A stretch of 64,000 nt of DNA, from positions 1-64,000 of the forward strand of contig JACPCL010000033.1 of assembly GCA_016179765.1 (NCBI GenBank). Reading direction: 5' to 3'. The translations under genes and the position numbers were made by a program. Below are positions 20,361-30,221 of this stretch, piece by piece. Source of the stretch: Chloroflexota bacterium. GTDB lineage: Bacteria; Chloroflexota; Dehalococcoidia; Lucifugimonadales; JACPCL1. How positions within the stretch are numbered: position 1 is the stretch's first letter; the number at the start of each line of letters is the position of its first letter. The notes under the pieces were generated by a model, which saw nothing but the letters and a program-made list of their open reading frames with translations, did not search any database and was not told where the DNA came from.

Positions 20361-21398
20361 TTGAAGTACCGCAAGCTTGGCCCCACGGAACTCAACGTCT
20401 CAGAGGTGGCCTTTGGCGTTTGGACCGTGAGCACCGGCTGGTGGGGGAAAATGACCGAGGCGGAGGGCGCGGAGCTGCTCCAGAAGGCGCTAGGGGAGGG
20501 CGTCACCTTCTATGACACCGCCGACACCTATAGCGAGGGCCTGGGCGAGACCATCCTGGCGAGGGCCTTCCCCAAGAAGCGGGGCGAGATCATCATCGCC
20601 ACCAAGTTCGGCTACGACTTCTACTCCTTCCAGGCCCGTGAAGGCCACCGGGAGCGGCCCCAGAACTTCACCCCCCAGTTCATCCGCTACGCCTGCGAGC
20701 AGAGCCTGCGCCGCCTAAAAACCGACTACATTGACCTGTACCAGCTCCACAACCCGCGCATGGAGCATGTCCGCAGCGACGACATCTTCACTACCCTGGA
20801 GGACATGGTGCGGGAAGGGAAAATACGTTACTACGGCGTGGCCCTGGGGCCGGACCTCGGCTGGCTAGAGGAGGGCATCGCCGCCATGCAAGAGCGGCGC
20901 GTCCCCTCGGTCCAGCTTATCTACAGCCTGCTGGAGCCCGACCCGGGCCGCGCCTTTTTCCCCGTGGCCCAACAGGAAGGCAGCGGCCTCCTGGCCCGCG
21001 TCCCCCATGCCTCGGAGATCCTGACCGACAAGTACCTGGAGCCACCCACCTTTGAGCCGGGCGACCACCGCGCCCTGCGCCGCGCCCAGTGGCTGCGCCA
21101 GGCCATGGAGAAGCGCAAGCACCTGCTGTTCCTGGCCCAGGGGACCGGCCGGACTCTGGCCCAGGCCGCCATCAAGTTCTGCATGGCCCAGCCGGCCGTA
21201 TCCGCCGTGCTGCCCAACATCACCAGCCAGGCGGACCTGAAGGAGTACACCGCCGCTTGCGACGCCCCAGACCTGACGCCCGGTGAGATGGCACGCATTC
21301 AGCAGCTGCTGGAGCATAACTATTACGTGGAGGAAGGCCCTCGCGAGGAGCTTCGCTCCTCCCGGACAGCGCCGTCCCCTGCGAGAAGCCAGGGGTAG
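20361..21398 (+). CDS. Aldo/keto reductase
   Basis: KYRKLGPTELNVSEVAFG, FYDTADTYSEGLGETILARAF, YIDLYQLHNP; TTG start. Confidence 0.93.
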   Translation: MKYRKLGPTELNVSEVAFGVWTVSTGWWGKMTEAEGAELLQKALGEGVTFYDTADTYSEGLGETILARAFPKKRGEIIIATKFGYDFYSFQAREGHRERPQNFTPQFIRYACEQSLRRLKTDYIDLYQLHNPRMEHVRSDDIFTTLEDMVREGKIRYYGVALGPDLGWLEEGIAAMQERRVPSVQLIYSLLEPDPGRAFFPVAQQEGSGLLARVPHASEILTDKYLEPPTFEPGDHRALRRAQWLRQAMEKRKHLLFLAQGTGRTLAQAAIKFCMAQPAVSAVLPNITSQADLKEYTAACDAPDLTPGEMARIQQLLEHNYYVEEGPREELRSSRTAPSPARSQG

Positions 21399-21441
21399 GG
21401 CGACGCATGCGTCACCCTACCAACTGAAGTTCATAGAGAAT

Positions 21442-21545
21442 GTCATTGCGAGTCCGCCCCAGGCGGACGTGGCAATCTGGCGGCGGGGTCACCTCTCCTC
21501 CAGATTGCTTCGTCGTCCTTCCAGGGAAGGACTCCTCGCAATGAC
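21442..21545. repeat. Inverted-repeat element GTCATTGCGAG...CTCGCAATGAC
   Basis: 11-bp perfect inverted termini, internal GTGGCAATCTGG / CCAGATTGC; resembles a repeat type seen in many bacterial genomes. Confidence 0.7.
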
Positions 21546-21589
21546 CATTCGTAAAGGTAGTTCAGTTACAGGACACTAGAGGAGCCTTC

Positions 21590-22132
21590 ATGGACATCCG
21601 AGACTTCGTCATCGCTTCCGTTATCAGGACGCGCAACGCCACGCTGAACACCGTCAAAGACCTGACCCAGCATGACCTGGCGTGGAAGCCCGCCAGCTTC
21701 GCCAACACCGTCGGCTTTTTGCTCTTTCACTCTATCCGCACCCAGGACCGGTACATTCACGCCTGGCTTGGAAACGGAGCAGAGGACGTCTGGAAAGCGG
21801 AGGGATGGAACAGGCGGTGGAACATGCCCCAACCTCATCCCGGCGCGCCTGAGCCGTGGTTCAGCGAGACGGGCAACTCCTGGACGCCCCAGCAGGTCGC
21901 CGCGTGGCCCGTCCCGCCCAAGGACGAGCTGCTGGCCTACGGCGCGCGGGCGCAAGAGAAAGCCATTGAGGTCATCAAAGCCTTTGACCTGGCCAGGATC
22001 AACACCCCCTTGCCCGACCGTCCCAACGCGACCTACGCCAACTACCTCTACATCGCCTCCCACCACGAGGCCCAGCATCAGGCCCAGATGGACTACATCC
22101 TCGGCCTCAAGCGCGGCGTCATGGGCGTGTGA
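21590..22132 (+). CDS. DinB family protein
   Basis: DLAWKPASFANTVGFLLFHSIRTQDRYIHAWL; ASHHEAQHQAQMDYILGL. Confidence 0.8.
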   Translation: MDIRDFVIASVIRTRNATLNTVKDLTQHDLAWKPASFANTVGFLLFHSIRTQDRYIHAWLGNGAEDVWKAEGWNRRWNMPQPHPGAPEPWFSETGNSWTPQQVAAWPVPPKDELLAYGARAQEKAIEVIKAFDLARINTPLPDRPNATYANYLYIASHHEAQHQAQMDYILGLKRGVMGV

Positions 22133-22793
22133 TAGGGCCTCCCTCTTCCACGGCTGTCGTCGGCTTCTTGACTCTGCGCAACATGCGTTCAGGGAAGCCT
22201 GGACTGACCTCCCAGAGCGCAGCCAGCAACAACACAAGGAAGCTGGCCGTCCACACCCAGTAGCCCAGTAGAAGATGGCTCTCGCCTGGTGCAATCCAGA
22301 CACCCGCACCGATGGCACCGAGAAGCGCCATGCCGCCGCAAATTGCTGCGGCTCTGTACCAGGAAAAGAACGCCGCTGCGCTGCCTTCCAGGATCAGAAT
22401 ATTCGGCAAGCTGCCAGTGAAAAAGAATAAGTACACCCCAACGAGGGCAGAAAAGAAACTCCCATCTCGCGGCATGAAATAGACACTGACGGCGGCGGCC
22501 AGCAGCCCCAGAGCGCCGAGGAGTGCGGCGGCCCAATAGCGGCGGCGGAAGGCAAATGCGATTCCGGCCAACACCAGGACCGTTAGCCCAAGAAACGCAG
22601 TACGGACGTACGGAGCGTATGCCTCGAACTCAGTACCTTGTGAGACGACGAACACTTCTACAGAGAAAAAGGCCGCCTCGTGGCCTTGTACTGTGCTCCC
22701 GCCGCAGGAATCGGATATGAACAGCGCTGGAAGGGCCATGGAGACAAGCCACAGGGCCGGTGCCGGTAACGCCAGTCCAAGCCTTTTGAGCAT
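22119..22793 (-). CDS. Hypothetical multi-pass membrane protein
   Basis: Several hydrophobic segments. Confidence 0.5.
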   Translation of the reverse strand: MLKRLGLALPAPALWLVSMALPALFISDSCGGSTVQGHEAAFFSVEVFVVSQGTEFEAYAPYVRTAFLGLTVLVLAGIAFAFRRRYWAAALLGALGLLAAAVSVYFMPRDGSFFSALVGVYLFFFTGSLPNILILEGSAAAFFSWYRAAAICGGMALLGAIGAGVWIAPGESHLLLGYWVWTASFLVLLLAALWEVSPGFPERMLRRVKKPTTAVEEGGPITRP

Positions 22794-22874
22794 AGTGCTT
22801 GGATGCTACTCCGAGCCTTTGAAGGCTGCAAGCGACAAACGCACCATAGACCAACAGTACGTACCAAGTGAAGA

Positions 22875-22913
22875 AGTGAACTCTGGGCCGCCGAAGGCGG
22901 CCCAGAGTTCACT
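22875..22913. terminator. Perfect 18-bp stem hairpin, loop GAA
   Basis: AGTGAACTCTGGGCCGCC-GAA-GGCGGCCCAGAGTTCACT. Confidence 0.6.
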
Positions 22914-22993
22914 CCAATTCCTGGGGTGGGGTACATCAGCCGAGAGAGCGCCGCTTCCCTCTCAGCCAGTCGCCAGCTTCGCTTCCCAAACAC

Positions 22994-23470
22994 CTACACC
23001 GCCGCGAGGCCACGGCGGTAACGGCCAACAATCTTGTTCAGCTCGTCTTCAATGAGGGAGAAGTCCTTGCGGGGGATCAGGTGCAGCTCGCCGAAGAAGG
23101 CCAGGGGCCACTGCTCGGGGATCCACCTCTTCACGTACTCCATGCTTGGCGCAATGTCCCGCGCGTCTATGTAATCGGCCTCCTCTTCTATCACCGCCTC
23201 TGCCTTGATGCGCACGCGGTGGGCGAAGGCCTCTTCCGGGCGGTGTGACCTCCACAGGGGCGTCTGGTCCACAAAGAAGGTGGAGGTGATGGTGGCCGAG
23301 GCGGGAAAGCGCTGTACGCCGGAGACGTAGTAGAGCAGGCGGTCGCCTATCTCCATGCGCTCCACCTTCTTGCGGTTGACCGTGGAGAAGCCCTGGACCG
23401 TGTAGCCCTGCTGTCGGGTGACGGCGAAGTTAGGCGGTGTGATGACCAGCATCCAGTAGTTGCGTGGCAT
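22994..23470 (-). CDS. EVE domain protein
   Basis: NYWMLVITPPNF..., VERMEIGDRLLYYVSGVQRFPASATITS. Confidence 0.8.
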   Translation of the reverse strand: MPRNYWMLVITPPNFAVTRQQGYTVQGFSTVNRKKVERMEIGDRLLYYVSGVQRFPASATITSTFFVDQTPLWRSHRPEEAFAHRVRIKAEAVIEEEADYIDARDIAPSMEYVKRWIPEQWPLAFFGELHLIPRKDFSLIEDELNKIVGRYRRGLAAV

Positions 23471-23699
23471 GAGAACGTCCCTACGAAAAGGATGTTAGGT
23501 ACTATCATATTACATGAACTGGCCCTCACACGCTGCTCTTGGCCAACACCCCCATCACCGCCAGCGACATTGCCACCACATTCAGGTTGTCGTCCCACAC
23601 GCTTGCCACCCTGGGCCGGTGGCGCCCGGCGGCGGTAGCTGCGACAGCGCCAACGGAGCCCACCCAGTAGGGCTGAAAGAGCGACGCCTCGCCTGACCC

Positions 23700-24890
23700 T
23701 CATGCCTCCAGGGATTTCCCTTCCGGTAGCTCCCGCATGCCCTCAAAACGCTGCTCCAACTCCCCCGCAAGTTGACTCAGCCTGACGATATTTTCCCGGG
23801 CTGACACTAGGCCCTCCTGCTTGAGCCGGTCGGCCATGTCCATGGCTTCCATCAGGGCGTTGTGGGCCTGGGTGATCTTCTCCAGGGCGACGACCGGTTC
23901 TTTATAGACGTCGCCAATCTCCTGAGTATGCCGTTTGACGGCCTCAGCGTTCGCCACGATCATCTCGCCCAGAAACTCCCGCGTGCGCTGCGTGGCTTCC
24001 AGGACCCTCCTCTGCCGGGCAAGGGCTACCTGAATGGCCAGTCCCACCATTACCACGTTGGTAGCCACGGTGAGGGTGCGCTCCACTGCCTGCCCCAGGC
24101 GAGTGTTGTTTTGCCTTGTCATCTCAATGCTGACAAAGAATTGGGTGTGCACCTCCTCCATGGTGCGAAGGTCCTGGACCCGCATGGAGACATCGTAGAG
24201 AGCGCTCTGGACCCTCTCCTTCTTGTGAGGGTCTTCGGTTCGCTCCATCAGCTCATCAAGTTCCTGCATCAGCAGTTCGCCCAGGTATGCGTTCTTCTGG
24301 ATAGGTAGCTGCTGAGACTCCACCTGCTCGTACATCTTCCGCAGCTCTACGTTGTCCCGGGTGAGCATCATCCGCCCTTCTCGGAGCCTGGTTTCTATGA
24401 TCACAACCTGCTGGGACACCGGTTCATAGTGGACAGCGATCTTCTCCAGGATTCTCAGCAGTCTGTCACGGAAGGGGAGGATGTCCAACAACCGCTGGAG
24501 CAGGCCTGTCTGGCTCAACTCGTGGGGGTTGATCTGTTTCAGGGCCAGGCGCAACTCCACCAGGTCACTGGTCAGACGGTCCGAGGCGCCTTCCTTGGTC
24601 AGCGTGTCCCCTACCCGGGCCCTAAGCAGCACCAGCTCCGAGGCCGCATGCCTCTGGGCTTGCATCCCCACGCTGGTGATGGTGTCTATGACCTCCATTC
24701 CCTTGCTGCCGCTGGCCTCTTCTAGTTGGCGCGCCACCTCCTGGGCCCGGGCCTTCAGCTCCTTTACCTCCTCATCCGATACGCCTTTAGGAGCCGGTGG
24801 TTCCTTCCTTGCCACCGTCAACCCTTTGGGCTCAGTGCCAGGAACGGCCGGTGTATCCTCAATTGGTCCCCGGATTTCTTCTGCTGCCAT
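23700..24890 (-). CDS. TelA-like toxic anion resistance protein
   Basis: Length and pattern of TelA/KlaA family: GDTLTKEGASDRLTSDLVELRLALKQINPHEL, LRILEKIAVHYEPVSQQVVIIETRLREGRMMLTRDNVELRKMYE. Confidence 0.85.
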   Translation of the reverse strand: MAAEEIRGPIEDTPAVPGTEPKGLTVARKEPPAPKGVSDEEVKELKARAQEVARQLEEASGSKGMEVIDTITSVGMQAQRHAASELVLLRARVGDTLTKEGASDRLTSDLVELRLALKQINPHELSQTGLLQRLLDILPFRDRLLRILEKIAVHYEPVSQQVVIIETRLREGRMMLTRDNVELRKMYEQVESQQLPIQKNAYLGELLMQELDELMERTEDPHKKERVQSALYDVSMRVQDLRTMEEVHTQFFVSIEMTRQNNTRLGQAVERTLTVATNVVMVGLAIQVALARQRRVLEATQRTREFLGEMIVANAEAVKRHTQEIGDVYKEPVVALEKITQAHNALMEAMDMADRLKQEGLVSARENIVRLSQLAGELEQRFEGMRELPEGKSLEA

Positions 24891-24927
24891 GACGTTCCTC
24901 CTTTCCTATATCCAAACTGGTTCGCCT

Positions 24928-26016
24928 CTAGAAACCTAGTCGCGTTAGCTCATCTTGGACCTCCTTCGCCCGCCGGATGGTCTCCTTCAAGGCCGCGATC
25001 ACCGAGTCCACGCTCGTCTTGGAGGCGCCAGCCCTGAGCAAGGCGAGCTCTATACGAGCGCTATGGAGGGAGGCCTCGCACCGGTGCGCCTGGTTCAGGA
25101 GTTGGTCTACGTGCACCTGAAGCTGGTCCAGCATGGCCAGGCGCTGCTTGTGAGAGGCCAGCCTCTCTTCCAGAACCTCCATCCTCGCCCTTTGACTTTC
25201 GTCCGCCCTCGAGGACTTAACCTCCCTGTCGAGCTTCGCTATTTCGGCCTGAAGCCGATTCCTGTTCGGTCCGAGGCCTGCGCTCATGAGGTCCAGGGCG
25301 TAGGCCAGGACGCTCAGGCCGCGACGGTAGGTCTCTGTGGCCAAGGCGGGAACTTGCACGATGGCGAGAGGATCGGTATCCATCCGGCGCTCGAAGACCG
25401 CTTGCAGCTTGTGGAACTCCTCCTCTAGCCCTCTCAAGGCTTCTTGCCCATGGGCTGACTCCATGTCGGCGAGGCCCGCCTTGAGCCTCTCTCGCAGTCC
25501 CTCCACCTCTGCTTGCGCCAAGCTCGCCTGCTCCCTCTCTAGCGCGGCCATCACCTTCTGGACCCTTCTTGCGTACTGCTCCGCGTACCGGAAGGCATAG
25601 CGCCAGAGAAACGAACCTGCAGCAGCTACACCCGATAGGCCGAACACCATCGCAGCCCAGAGGCTGCCGCCGCTCGGCGCGATCAGCAAGAGGTAGCTGG
25701 CCGAGGTCACGGCCACGCCCAGGGGCAACAGGGTAGCGGGGTGCTGGACGGCCTCCAAACGCAGCCGCTTCTTGATGGCCGCTTCGGACAGGTTTGCCTC
25801 CGCCGACTGGCCGGTGGAGGACAACTCCTCTAGTCCTGCGCCGGACCAGAGGAGGGCGACTATGGAGGCGGTGTAAGCCAGGAGACCCCAGAACAGGATC
25901 CAAAGCGCTTGCGATACCCAGCGGTCGAGCCACGGAAGGAACCGCATCGCCCCTGCCAGCAGAAGACTGGCGCTCAGCAGCGTGAGTCCGAGTGGATGAA
26001 AGAGTACCGCACGCAT
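24928..26016 (-). CDS. Coiled-coil membrane protein (possible XpaC-like role next to TelA)
   Basis: Four N-terminal hydrophobic segments then long coiled coil; 38 bp upstream of telA-like gene. Confidence 0.6.
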   Translation of the reverse strand: MRAVLFHPLGLTLLSASLLLAGAMRFLPWLDRWVSQALWILFWGLLAYTASIVALLWSGAGLEELSSTGQSAEANLSEAAIKKRLRLEAVQHPATLLPLGVAVTSASYLLLIAPSGGSLWAAMVFGLSGVAAAGSFLWRYAFRYAEQYARRVQKVMAALEREQASLAQAEVEGLRERLKAGLADMESAHGQEALRGLEEEFHKLQAVFERRMDTDPLAIVQVPALATETYRRGLSVLAYALDLMSAGLGPNRNRLQAEIAKLDREVKSSRADESQRARMEVLEERLASHKQRLAMLDQLQVHVDQLLNQAHRCEASLHSARIELALLRAGASKTSVDSVIAALKETIRRAKEVQDELTRLGF

Positions 26017-26043
26017 CGTCTCACTCCCTTCGCAGGGCTGTGC

Positions 26044-29000
26044 CTAGAAGTACTTGCTGAACTCCTCCAGGACATTGGCCAGGTCATCTTCCGTTGCGCC
26101 CTGGAACTCCGCTCCGGTGGCCTGGGAAAGGATCCTGCCGATGTCAAGGTCTGCGTCGCCGATTCCGATGAAGAAGACCTGGATGGGATGTGTGGTCTTG
26201 ACGGCCAATTCGTCGCCTACAATGCTTGCCTTATCAATGGGCCTGCCGTCTACTGCCACCGCCGACGTTTCGTTTTCCAACCCCCCGAATACCGGAATCG
26301 GGACCTCATCACGAGAGCTCATCTGGATAAGGTCATGCAGCTTCGTCTGGCCCCGGTTGGCGCGACCGTCGGTTAGGACTACCACAGCACGAATGGCGTC
26401 TGCCTCACCTTCCGCCCCATCCGTCATCTCAATACCCGCACTGATAGCGTCGTAAAGCGCGGTCCCGCCGTCCGCACCCATCTTGTGGACGACGTCGGCG
26501 ATGGCGAAACGGCTCTCCACCAACGGGGCAACGGCGATGCGTGTGTTCACGGTGTTGCTGAACGTAAGGAGCCCCACCTGGTTGTTCTTTGCCATGTTAT
26601 CCAGGGCCCGAACCAGTCCATCCCTGGCCTGCTCAATCTTGGTACCCAACATGGAGCCTGAGGTGTCCACAACAAAGGTCACGATGCCCGGCCTCTTCAC
26701 CAACTCCCAGGAGTCGTCAATGGCAGCGGCGACGGCAGGCTGAATTAGCGAAGGATAGAGCCACACTGTCGGTTTCGTCGGGTCCAACCCGAACTCGCCG
26801 TTGATCTTGCTGGAGGGGTCTTTGAGGGAGATGTCTGTTCCTGGCCGGAATCCCGCTGCCATGAAGGCTCGTTGCTGCTGGTCTTCTCGGATGAAGGCGA
26901 TCCACTTCTGTGCTGCCTCTACCTGCTCCTGGGTCACCCAGTCGGCCTGCACGATGCAAGCGCAGTTGCCGCGGGGCATGGAGCCTTCCTTGGGGTAGAT
27001 CATGACCATAGACCCCTGCGCGATGGGTGGTGGAGTGACCCTCTTCCCGTTCACGAAGGCGCGCTCGGTCCCATCATACAGGTGAATCAGGTTGTCCTCG
27101 GGCATGATGAAGAAGTGGCCATACCGGGGGCCTTGGTGCACCTTCGTGTTCAAGACGGTGGTGCCGATTAGGTAGTGGTCCACTAGGCCCTGGAACTGCT
27201 TCACATAGGCAACCACCGCCGGATCGCTCACGTCGTCGGGGGTGAGTTCCTCCGGCGGTTTGCCTGCGGCGATGGAGTAGAGGCCAAAGAGAAGGCTGCG
27301 GCCAGTGCTGGAGGTCGTGGGGTCGGTGAAGGCCACCAGGGGCTGCTGCCCCCACTCGGCCCTGGCACAATCGGGGTGGCTGGCCCAGCCCCGCGGGTCA
27401 TTCCGCAGGGCGATGACGTCGGCATAGCCGATCTCTTTGTCCGGCCAGCCGAGGCATCTCGCCATCGCCTCGTAGGTGACGATGCCAACGACCGGACGGA
27501 CGATACCGAGAGCACCCTTGAGGTCCACGACGTCGTGGCCGACTTCGTGGTTGACAGTGACCATCCAATGGGCATCGGAGGGCGTAACGATGGTAGGGTC
27601 CGGGACGTTCGGAGCGACGTATCCCCCGCTTAGCTGGGAGAGATCGATCCTCGTTCCGCTTTTCACCCGGGGAACCAGGTACTCTGCCTGGAGCTCCGAG
27701 GGAACGTCATGGACTGCGACCACAATCCTCTTGCCGGACTGGGTCCTGTGGCCAGCCTGGTTAAACTGGGTAGACATCTCGGGCAGCAGACCCGTCCTCA
27801 TCAGGTGGCCGTTGGTCCAGTGCACTACTTCAACGGTAGGCTCCGGCGGAGGCGGCCAGACGGCTCTGGCGGCGAAGAAACCAGCGATGCCCAGGACCCA
27901 CAGCACCGCGATGAGGGAGAGTACTCGTTGACGATTCAGCTTGGAGTTAGACATCTCAGACACCCCCTTTCTATGCCGTGCTACCCACACGACCGTTCGT
28001 CCAACGTCTGGCATTGCGCCAAAGCCAGTCCATGCAGTCCGCATTACGAAGAGCCCGCCTCGTTTCACTCCTCGGAGGGCGCCGGTCATGCCCTGCCAGA
28101 GGAGACTCCACATCCAGGCAAGAAGAAGGGCAAGCGTTGAGAGGCTCAGCCAGAGGTAGCCGATGACCATGGACACCGGACGGTAGAGATGGCGGAGCAC
28201 CAGGCCAACGGCCAGGGCAATGGCGGAGGCTACCACCTGCAGATAGTGCAGGATGGTGGAGACGCCCAGACCCAGATAATGTAGCGCCAGGCCCAGGGCC
28301 AAACCGATAGTCGAGACTCCGGCCCACAGGTAGTGGAGGATGCTGGCCACGCCCAGCCAGAAGGGGCGGAGGATAGTGGCGCCTCTCAGGCCCAGATAGC
28401 GCAGGGCCCTGGCGAAGCCCACTCCCATGAAGCGCAGCACCAAGCTGATCGCTTGAGCAATGGTGGTCACGCCTTCCCACAGGAAGTGGACGGTGACAGC
28501 GACGGCCGTCCACAAGTAGCGAAGGGCGGCGACGCCGCGCCCCACGTACCGCAGCACGGCCCCCAACCCCCTCAAGGCGTACCCCAAGGGGGTTACGGTC
28601 ACCATCCAGGCGAAGCGCAGAGCCGTTCCCAGCGCCCTTCCCAGGTACACCACGACTATGGCGGCGACGTGCCCCACGTATCGGAGGACGGCCCCCAACC
28701 CCCTCAAGGCGTACCCCAAGGGGGTTACGGTCACCATCCATGCGAAGCGCAGGGCCGTTCCCAGCGCCCTTCCGAGGTACACCACGACTGTGGCGGCGAC
28801 GTGCCCCACGTACCGGAGGACGGCCCCCAACCCCCTCAAGGCGTACGCCAAGGGGGTCACGGTCACCATCCATGCGAAGCGCAGGGCCGTTCCCAGCGCC
28901 CTTCCGAGGTACACCATGACTGTGGCGGCGCCGTGCCCCACGTACCGCAGCAGGGACCCCAACCCCCTCAGGGCGTACCCCAAGGGGGTCACGGTCACCT

Positions 29001-29424
29001 TCCATGCGGAGCGCAGGGCCGTTCCCAGCGCCCTTCCCAGGTACACCACGACTATGGCGGCGCCGTGCCCCACGTACCGCAGCAGCCTGACCACTGGCGT
29101 GAGGCGTCTCCATCCATAGGTGATGACGACCTGGGCGGGCGCCCAAGTGTAGACACCCCATGCAGGCCATGCGAAGATGCGCCAAGCACCTACCAGGGCC
29201 AGCGCACCTGCTCCCACGCATGCATATCTGACAGCGTTCAGTAGCGTGCCTGTCGCAGCCTCCTCAACTAACCCCTCAGCCAGAGCCCAGGTAACAATTG
29301 CCTCGTTGTTAACCCAGGCCATGGCACAGGCCCCAATGAACAGGAGGGCTAGCCAGCTCCCCAGCCCGGGTGCTCCAGCATGTGATGCTGCGATCTTCGT
29401 CGTTACGGACAACCTACTTTGCAT
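26044..29424 (-). CDS. Giant membrane protein: 44-aa amphipathic tandem repeats + SBP-like domain + vWA domain
   Basis: FVVDTSGSMLGTKIEQARDGLVRALD MIDAS, GGTALYDAIS, LTDGRANRG; start ATG 29424 has AAGGAGGTGAGGAC. Confidence 0.85.
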   Translation of the reverse strand: MQSRLSVTTKIAASHAGAPGLGSWLALLFIGACAMAWVNNEAIVTWALAEGLVEEAATGTLLNAVRYACVGAGALALVGAWRIFAWPAWGVYTWAPAQVVITYGWRRLTPVVRLLRYVGHGAAIVVVYLGRALGTALRSAWKVTVTPLGYALRGLGSLLRYVGHGAATVMVYLGRALGTALRFAWMVTVTPLAYALRGLGAVLRYVGHVAATVVVYLGRALGTALRFAWMVTVTPLGYALRGLGAVLRYVGHVAAIVVVYLGRALGTALRFAWMVTVTPLGYALRGLGAVLRYVGRGVAALRYLWTAVAVTVHFLWEGVTTIAQAISLVLRFMGVGFARALRYLGLRGATILRPFWLGVASILHYLWAGVSTIGLALGLALHYLGLGVSTILHYLQVVASAIALAVGLVLRHLYRPVSMVIGYLWLSLSTLALLLAWMWSLLWQGMTGALRGVKRGGLFVMRTAWTGFGAMPDVGRTVVWVARHRKGVSEMSNSKLNRQRVLSLIAVLWVLGIAGFFAARAVWPPPPEPTVEVVHWTNGHLMRTGLLPEMSTQFNQAGHRTQSGKRIVVAVHDVPSELQAEYLVPRVKSGTRIDLSQLSGGYVAPNVPDPTIVTPSDAHWMVTVNHEVGHDVVDLKGALGIVRPVVGIVTYEAMARCLGWPDKEIGYADVIALRNDPRGWASHPDCARAEWGQQPLVAFTDPTTSSTGRSLLFGLYSIAAGKPPEELTPDDVSDPAVVAYVKQFQGLVDHYLIGTTVLNTKVHQGPRYGHFFIMPEDNLIHLYDGTERAFVNGKRVTPPPIAQGSMVMIYPKEGSMPRGNCACIVQADWVTQEQVEAAQKWIAFIREDQQQRAFMAAGFRPGTDISLKDPSSKINGEFGLDPTKPTVWLYPSLIQPAVAAAIDDSWELVKRPGIVTFVVDTSGSMLGTKIEQARDGLVRALDNMAKNNQVGLLTFSNTVNTRIAVAPLVESRFAIADVVHKMGADGGTALYDAISAGIEMTDGAEGEADAIRAVVVLTDGRANRGQTKLHDLIQMSSRDEVPIPVFGGLENETSAVAVDGRPIDKASIVGDELAVKTTHPIQVFFIGIGDADLDIGRILSQATGAEFQGATEDDLANVLEEFSKYF
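28561..29088 (-). repeat. 132-bp (44-codon) in-frame tandem repeats, ~4 copies
   Basis: CCCCAACCCC anchors at 28561, 28693, 28825, 28957 (exact 132-bp spacing). Confidence 0.95.
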
Positions 29425-29486
29425 GTCCTCACCTCCTTCCTTCCGTGTCCTCCTAACGGGCGGGCGACGCTGCACAGGCGTCGCCC
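29425..29486 (-). promoter_or_regulatory. Leader element A: hairpin + AAGGAGGTG upstream of vWA gene
   Basis: GGGCGACGC..GCGTCGCCC hairpin and GGACACGGAAGGAAGGAGGTG. Confidence 0.5.
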
Positions 29487-30049
29487 TATGACCCTGCTGC
29501 GGGTGGCTGGCGAACCGCCTCACTGGGCTTGGGCTTCTGCACATCGGCGTACTTCCCGAACTTGCGGACCTCTTGTACCCCCCAATAAATCTGGGCGGCT
29601 CCGTAAACCGTCCAGCCTCCAAAGCCGCCGACGAAGATGTTGAGGAGGCCGACAACTACCAGGGTCGCGCCGATAGCTATGAACAAGCCTCGGTGGGCGA
29701 GAAAGAGGCTCAGTGCGCCCAGGGGCGCTACGACGAAGGCCCACAGGGGGTCCAGGAAGGGTAGGAAGTATTGGGCGACACCGATGGCGATAAGCCCGAT
29801 GCCCCAGCCACGCAGCTCACTTCGCATCTCCTCCCGCGTTGGCTGGCCTCCCTGGGCGTCCGCCAGCTTATCGTGGGCATTCTGGTCAACCGGGCGCACC
29901 TCCTCCTCAGGAGGCAGACCTTGTTTCCTGGCCTCCAGCGTAGTTTCACGCACGTCATGACCGGCCCCATGCACCGACCCTTGGTGCCAGGAAAGGGCGG
30001 GCTGGCTGCCGAAGGGTTTTCCGCAATCAGGGCAATTCAACTCGTTCAT
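29486..30049 (-). CDS. C2H2 zinc-finger-like plus membrane protein
   Basis: CPDCGKPFGSQPALSWHQGSVH then 2-3 TM helices. Confidence 0.7.
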   Translation of the reverse strand: MNELNCPDCGKPFGSQPALSWHQGSVHGAGHDVRETTLEARKQGLPPEEEVRPVDQNAHDKLADAQGGQPTREEMRSELRGWGIGLIAIGVAQYFLPFLDPLWAFVVAPLGALSLFLAHRGLFIAIGATLVVVGLLNIFVGGFGGWTVYGAAQIYWGVQEVRKFGKYADVQKPKPSEAVRQPPAAGS

Positions 30050-30118
30050 CTTTTGGCCTCCTCTCTTGGCTGCTGAGTTCCGTGGTCGCCAGTCCCCTAG
30101 ACCCCGATCTCATCGCTC

Positions 30119-30212
30119 TCACCTCCTTTCTCCTGTGTTCTTTGTGCAGAAAGGCGACGGTACACACCGTCGCCTTTCTCTCCTAACCCTGTTGTGGCCG
30201 GGTCGCCGCCGT
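30119..30212 (-). promoter_or_regulatory. Leader element B
   Basis: AGAAAGGCGACGGT-ACAC-ACCGTCGCCTTTCT hairpin, AGGAGGTG; 32-bp segment identical to element C. Confidence 0.5.
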
Positions 30213-30221
30213 CTAGTCGCA

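Noticed and set aside
28561-29088. CRISPR-like periodicity
   Set aside because: Repeats are directly tandem, 132 bp, in-frame coding and have no unique spacers.
28333-29244. Long ORFs on the + strand and in another minus frame (27971-29221) across the repeat region
   Set aside because: Shadow ORFs created by the 132-bp GC-rich tandem repeat; the vWA-protein frame has the SD, hydrophobic pattern and domain continuity.
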